Shown here piece after piece: positions 61,073-64,000 of a stretch of 64,000 bases of DNA. Each line of letters begins with the position of its first letter. The stretch's first letter is position 1. The notes beneath the pieces were generated by a model. That model did no database searches. It was not told the origin of the DNA and worked only from the letters and a program-made list of their open reading frames with translations. Location: contig CAWATZ010000002.1 in the NCBI GenBank assembly GCA_963784995.1, forward strand, positions 558,001-622,000, read 5' to 3'. Source of the DNA: CAWATZ01 sp963784995. Its GTDB lineage: Bacteria; Planctomycetota; Planctomycetia; Gemmatales; Gemmataceae. Made by a program: the position numbers and the translations under genes.

Positions 61073-62026
61073 TCACCTCATCAGCAGGATGACGCCAAAC
61101 GCCGACAGCAGGCAGGCGGCGACCAGCAGGATCGGCACGTGCGTCAGCCGCAGGCGGGCCATCGACGATTCCACCATGCCGGTCAGGACGGCAACCACCA
61201 GGATTCCGCCGACAAAGATGGGCCAGTCGATCCACGGCGCGCCCGTGGCCACCGGGACCGCCAGTCGAACCAGCAGAGCGCCGAACAGGAAGAACTTCAG
61301 GGCCGCCCCGTACAGGATCATGCCGAAGGCCGGACCGCTGTGGTCGAGGACCATGACTTCGTGGATCATGGTCAGTTCCAGGTGCGTGTTCGGATCGTCG
61401 AAGGGGACCCGGCAATTCTCGACCAGCAAGACGATGAACCAGCTGAGCAGCACCAGCGCCAGCGAGGCCCCGTGGCTGATCCACTCCTTCCCCAACGTGG
61501 TCCCGAGCATGGTCGCCAGCTGCAGTGAGCTGGAGAGCTTGGCCAGGACCAGCAGCCCCAGGAAGAAGGCCGGCTCCGCCAGGCAGGCGAAGGTGACCTC
61601 GCGGGCCGCCCCCATGCCCTCGAAGGCGCTTCCGGTGTCCAGGGCGGCCGAGGCGGTGAAGAAGCGGCTCAGGGCCAGCAGGTACGCCAGCAGGATCAGG
61701 TCGCCGGTGAAGGAGATGGGGGCGCTCGATCCCACCGTCAGGCTGTCGGACGCGGTATCACGCAGCGGAATGAGCGGAACCAGCAGCAGCGCGAGAACAG
61801 CGGTTACCAGTCCGACGACCGGTCCGGCCTTGAACACCCAGCTGGTGGTAGTGCTGAAGACCGACCCTTTCCGAATCAGCTTGAGGAGGTCGTAGTACGG
61901 CTGCAGCAGCGGCGGCCCGACCCTCCCGGCGAACAGGGCCTTGGTCTTGTTGATCACTCCCAGCAGCAGCGGCGGCAGGGTCAGCGCCAGCAGAACGTGG
62001 ATGGTCTTGTCAAGGATCGTGTTCAT
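61073..62026 (-). CDS. HyfC/NuoH-like membrane subunit
   Basis: The 317-residue protein (ATG 62026; a GTG at 62029 precedes it directly) is the NuoH/HycD/HyfC homologue that anchors the peripheral arm to the membrane arm. Landmarks are GVINKTKALFAGRVGPPLLQ with PYYDLLKLIRKGSVF near the N-terminus, and the conserved glutamate-containing DPNTHLELTMIHEVMVLDHS loop. About eight membrane segments are present. It follows the HyfB-like gene after about ten bases. Confidence 0.93.
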   Translation of the reverse strand: MNTILDKTIHVLLALTLPPLLLGVINKTKALFAGRVGPPLLQPYYDLLKLIRKGSVFSTTTSWVFKAGPVVGLVTAVLALLLVPLIPLRDTASDSLTVGSSAPISFTGDLILLAYLLALSRFFTASAALDTGSAFEGMGAAREVTFACLAEPAFFLGLLVLAKLSSSLQLATMLGTTLGKEWISHGASLALVLLSWFIVLLVENCRVPFDDPNTHLELTMIHEVMVLDHSGPAFGMILYGAALKFFLFGALLVRLAVPVATGAPWIDWPIFVGGILVVAVLTGMVESSMARLRLTHVPILLVAACLLSAFGVILLMR

Positions 62027-62035
62027 CACCGTCTT

Positions 62036-64000
62036 CTACCGCCACAGGAGCAGGGCAATCAGGGCGACAAACAAATACAGCAGGTAGGTCTGAATGCTCC
62101 CTTGCTGGAACACCCGGAACAGGCCGAACAGCCAGGCCCCGAAACGGAAGCTCGGCAGCACCGCCTCGTCCAGCACGGTATCGGGCACCTCGCTGTGGAA
62201 GGTGGTCTTTTGCGGAAACAGCGGCAGGTTCTTCGGCTTGTGACTGCGCGGCCGCAGCGCCCAACCAAACAGGTCCACCAGCATCTGGGCGAACGACGAC
62301 GAGGTGTACTGCATCCGCGCCGTCGGTGCCGCGTAGCCGCAGCCCCAGGTCGGTCCCTTGTCCACGACGCTGCTCCGCAGCCGCAGCCACAGCGCGAGCC
62401 CTCCCAGAGCCAGACCGCCGACCAGCAGCAGACCCATGCCCGTGATCCAGCCGAGCGGCGCCAGCCGGGCAAGCTGCGTCCCCAGCGCGCTCAGGTCCGG
62501 CTCCCCCGCCCAGACGGAGACGCCCCGGATGAGGGCCGGGACCACCAGGAGCGGAGCCAGCCCAATGAAAAAGCAGCACGCGACCAGGACGCCCATCGGT
62601 CCCAGCATGCTCGGCGGCGACTCGTGCGCATGCTCGCTGTGGGCCGAGCGTGCCGAGCCCAGGAAGACGGCTCCATAAACCTTGACGAAGCAGGCGACGG
62701 CCAGTGCCCCGATCAGGGCCAGCGCCGGGGCGGCAAATGCGGCACCGAGCAACGGCACCTCCTGGGGCTGTCTCGGAAGCAGGGTGCCGAACAGGCCCAG
62801 ATAGATGAGGAACTCACTGACAAAGCCGTTCAGCGGCGGCAGCCCGCAGATGGCCACGGCGCCGACCAGGAAGCCCAGCGAGGTCCACGGCATCGCCTTG
62901 CCCAGGCCGCCGAGGTGGTCGATCTCGCGGGTGTGGGTCGCATGGATGACCGAGCCGGCGCTCGAGGAACAGCAGCGCCTTGAACAGCGCATGGTTCCAG
63001 ACGTGCAGCAAGCTGCCGCCCAGTCCGAGGAGGACCCAGTCGGTGCGATGCAGGGACCGGCCGATCAGGGCCAGCCCAAGACCCATGACGATGATGCCGA
63101 CGTTCTCGATGCTGTGATAGGCCAGCAGCCGTTTCAGGTCGTGCTGGCCGATGGCGAAGGCAACGCCCAGGACGCCGGAGATCGTGCCCAGGCCCAGGAT
63201 AATGGCGCCCCAGGCCACGGGCGGCGCCGGCATCAGGGAGGTGATGCGCACCAGGCCGTAAACGCCCATCTTGAGGATGACGCCGGACAGGATCGCCGAC
63301 ACGTGACTGGGGGCGATGGCGTGCGAGCTGGGCAGCCAGACGTGCAGCGGCATGATCCCGGCCTTCAGTCCGAAGCCGATCAGAGCCAGGACGAAGATCG
63401 CCGCCGTGAGTCCGGGCGTCAGCCTGTCCGCTTCCAGCGGCACCAAGGTGTACGAGCCGCTGACCATCCGCAGCAAGGCGAACAGCGCGAACAGGCACAG
63501 GACCGACACGTGGGCCGCGACGAAGTAGAGCCAGCCGGCGTCGCGGGCCTCCTCCTTCTCTTCTTCCGTGGTCACCAGGAAGAAGGCCGACAGCGCCATG
63601 ATCTCCCAGCCGAACAGGAACAGGATGCTGTTGCGGGCAATCACCAAGAGCGCCATGCCGGCGGTCAGGCCGCCATAAAACAGACGCAGCTTCCGGCCAT
63701 TGTCCGGATGTTCCGTCTGCTTCCAGTAGCTCAGTCCGTAGACGTTGCCCAGCAGCGAGATCAGGAAGACCGGCACCAGGAAGAAAGCCGACAGACCATC
63801 CACGGCGATGCGAAACTCGGCACCGGGCAGGCACCACGGCTCAATGATCGATCGATCGTCGCCGGTAGCCCAGAACCAGCCACAGCCGGCCAGCCCAAGA
63901 CCGGCCCCCAGCACGGCCAGGAACGTGGTCAGCCACTGGCCGCCCAGCGAGTCGCGACGGAAGAACAGACCGGGCAAACCGCTGCAGGCCGCGACGATCA
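62036..64000 (-). CDS. HyfB/NuoL-like antiporter subunit, 5' end cut by the window (frameshifted)
   Basis: The frame is open at the right edge, so the N-terminus is missing. The visible part has about 14 membrane segments, including FRIAVDGLSAFFLVPVFLIS, ILFLFGWEIMALSAFFLVTT (conserved glutamate), GLKAGIMPLHVWLPSSHAIA (conserved lysine) and LKRLLAYHSIENVGIIVMG. At about 62965 one indel separates HALFKALLFL from AGSVIHATHTREIDHLGGLG, after which the second frame runs to the stop at 62036. It would be the first ion-pumping subunit of the Ehr complex. The missing operon start lies beyond the window. Confidence 0.88.

Overview
The window is about 64 kb of GC-rich DNA from a planctomycete, most likely a member of the Gemmataceae. 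The signs are a DUF1592/DUF1587-type planctomycete cytochrome paired with a DUF1552 protein, a DUF1559 protein with a type IV pilin leader, TIGR02996 repeat-companion domains, kinases fused to WD40 and leucine-rich repeats beside an ECF sigma factor, Cys-type sulfatases and large secreted WD40 proteins. I saw no rRNA, tRNA, CRISPR array, phage module or transposase gene.

Layout. 0-5 kb: a toxin-antitoxin pair, a GYF/WD40 membrane protein with seven near-identical repeats, and small secreted or hypothetical genes. 5-9.7 kb: an 18-bp repeat array, a MITE-like element with a 6-bp target duplication, and lutB and lutA (lactate utilisation) separated by an oppositely oriented gene. 9.7-14 kb: a decayed ECF sigma/membrane fusion, inorganic pyrophosphatase and a beta-helix/PKD protein. 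14-19 kb: the DUF1552 + planctomycete cytochrome pair, a DUF1559 pilin-like protein and a lipoprotein. 19.8-31 kb: secreted catabolic enzymes (three alpha/beta hydrolases, two sulfatases, a TIGR02996-LRR-FGE-like protein). 31-34 kb: an Rpn-type nuclease with a separate copy of its C-terminal tail, then small cassette-like genes. 34-36.4 kb: a toxin-antitoxin unit lodged against a duplicated 5' end of glpK, then intact glpK. 36.4-40.4 kb: a 1102-residue kinase with its ECF sigma factor. 40.6-44.6 kb: methyltransferase, tadA, a DsbB-like protein, and an ABC adaptor plus ATPase. 44.8-46.9 kb: a subtilase and a response regulator with a likely GAF region. 47-52.8 kb: a one-directional run of small immunity-like genes (SUKH, macro domain, unknowns). 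53-56.3 kb: a HAD phosphatase and a secreted WD40/HEAT-like protein. 56.3-64 kb: a membrane-bound Hyf-like operon whose large subunit lacks the nickel cysteines, so it is better called an energy-converting hydrogenase-related (Ehr) complex.

Two features stand out across the whole window. First, several families of palindromic repeats lie between genes and, in at least two cases, inside conserved genes without breaking the frame (the kinase and the Ehr large subunit). Second, at least twelve genes are interrupted by single small indels, often in short homopolymers. This may be sequencing error rather than biology, so spans marked 'frameshifted' join two reading frames and their exact break points are approximate.
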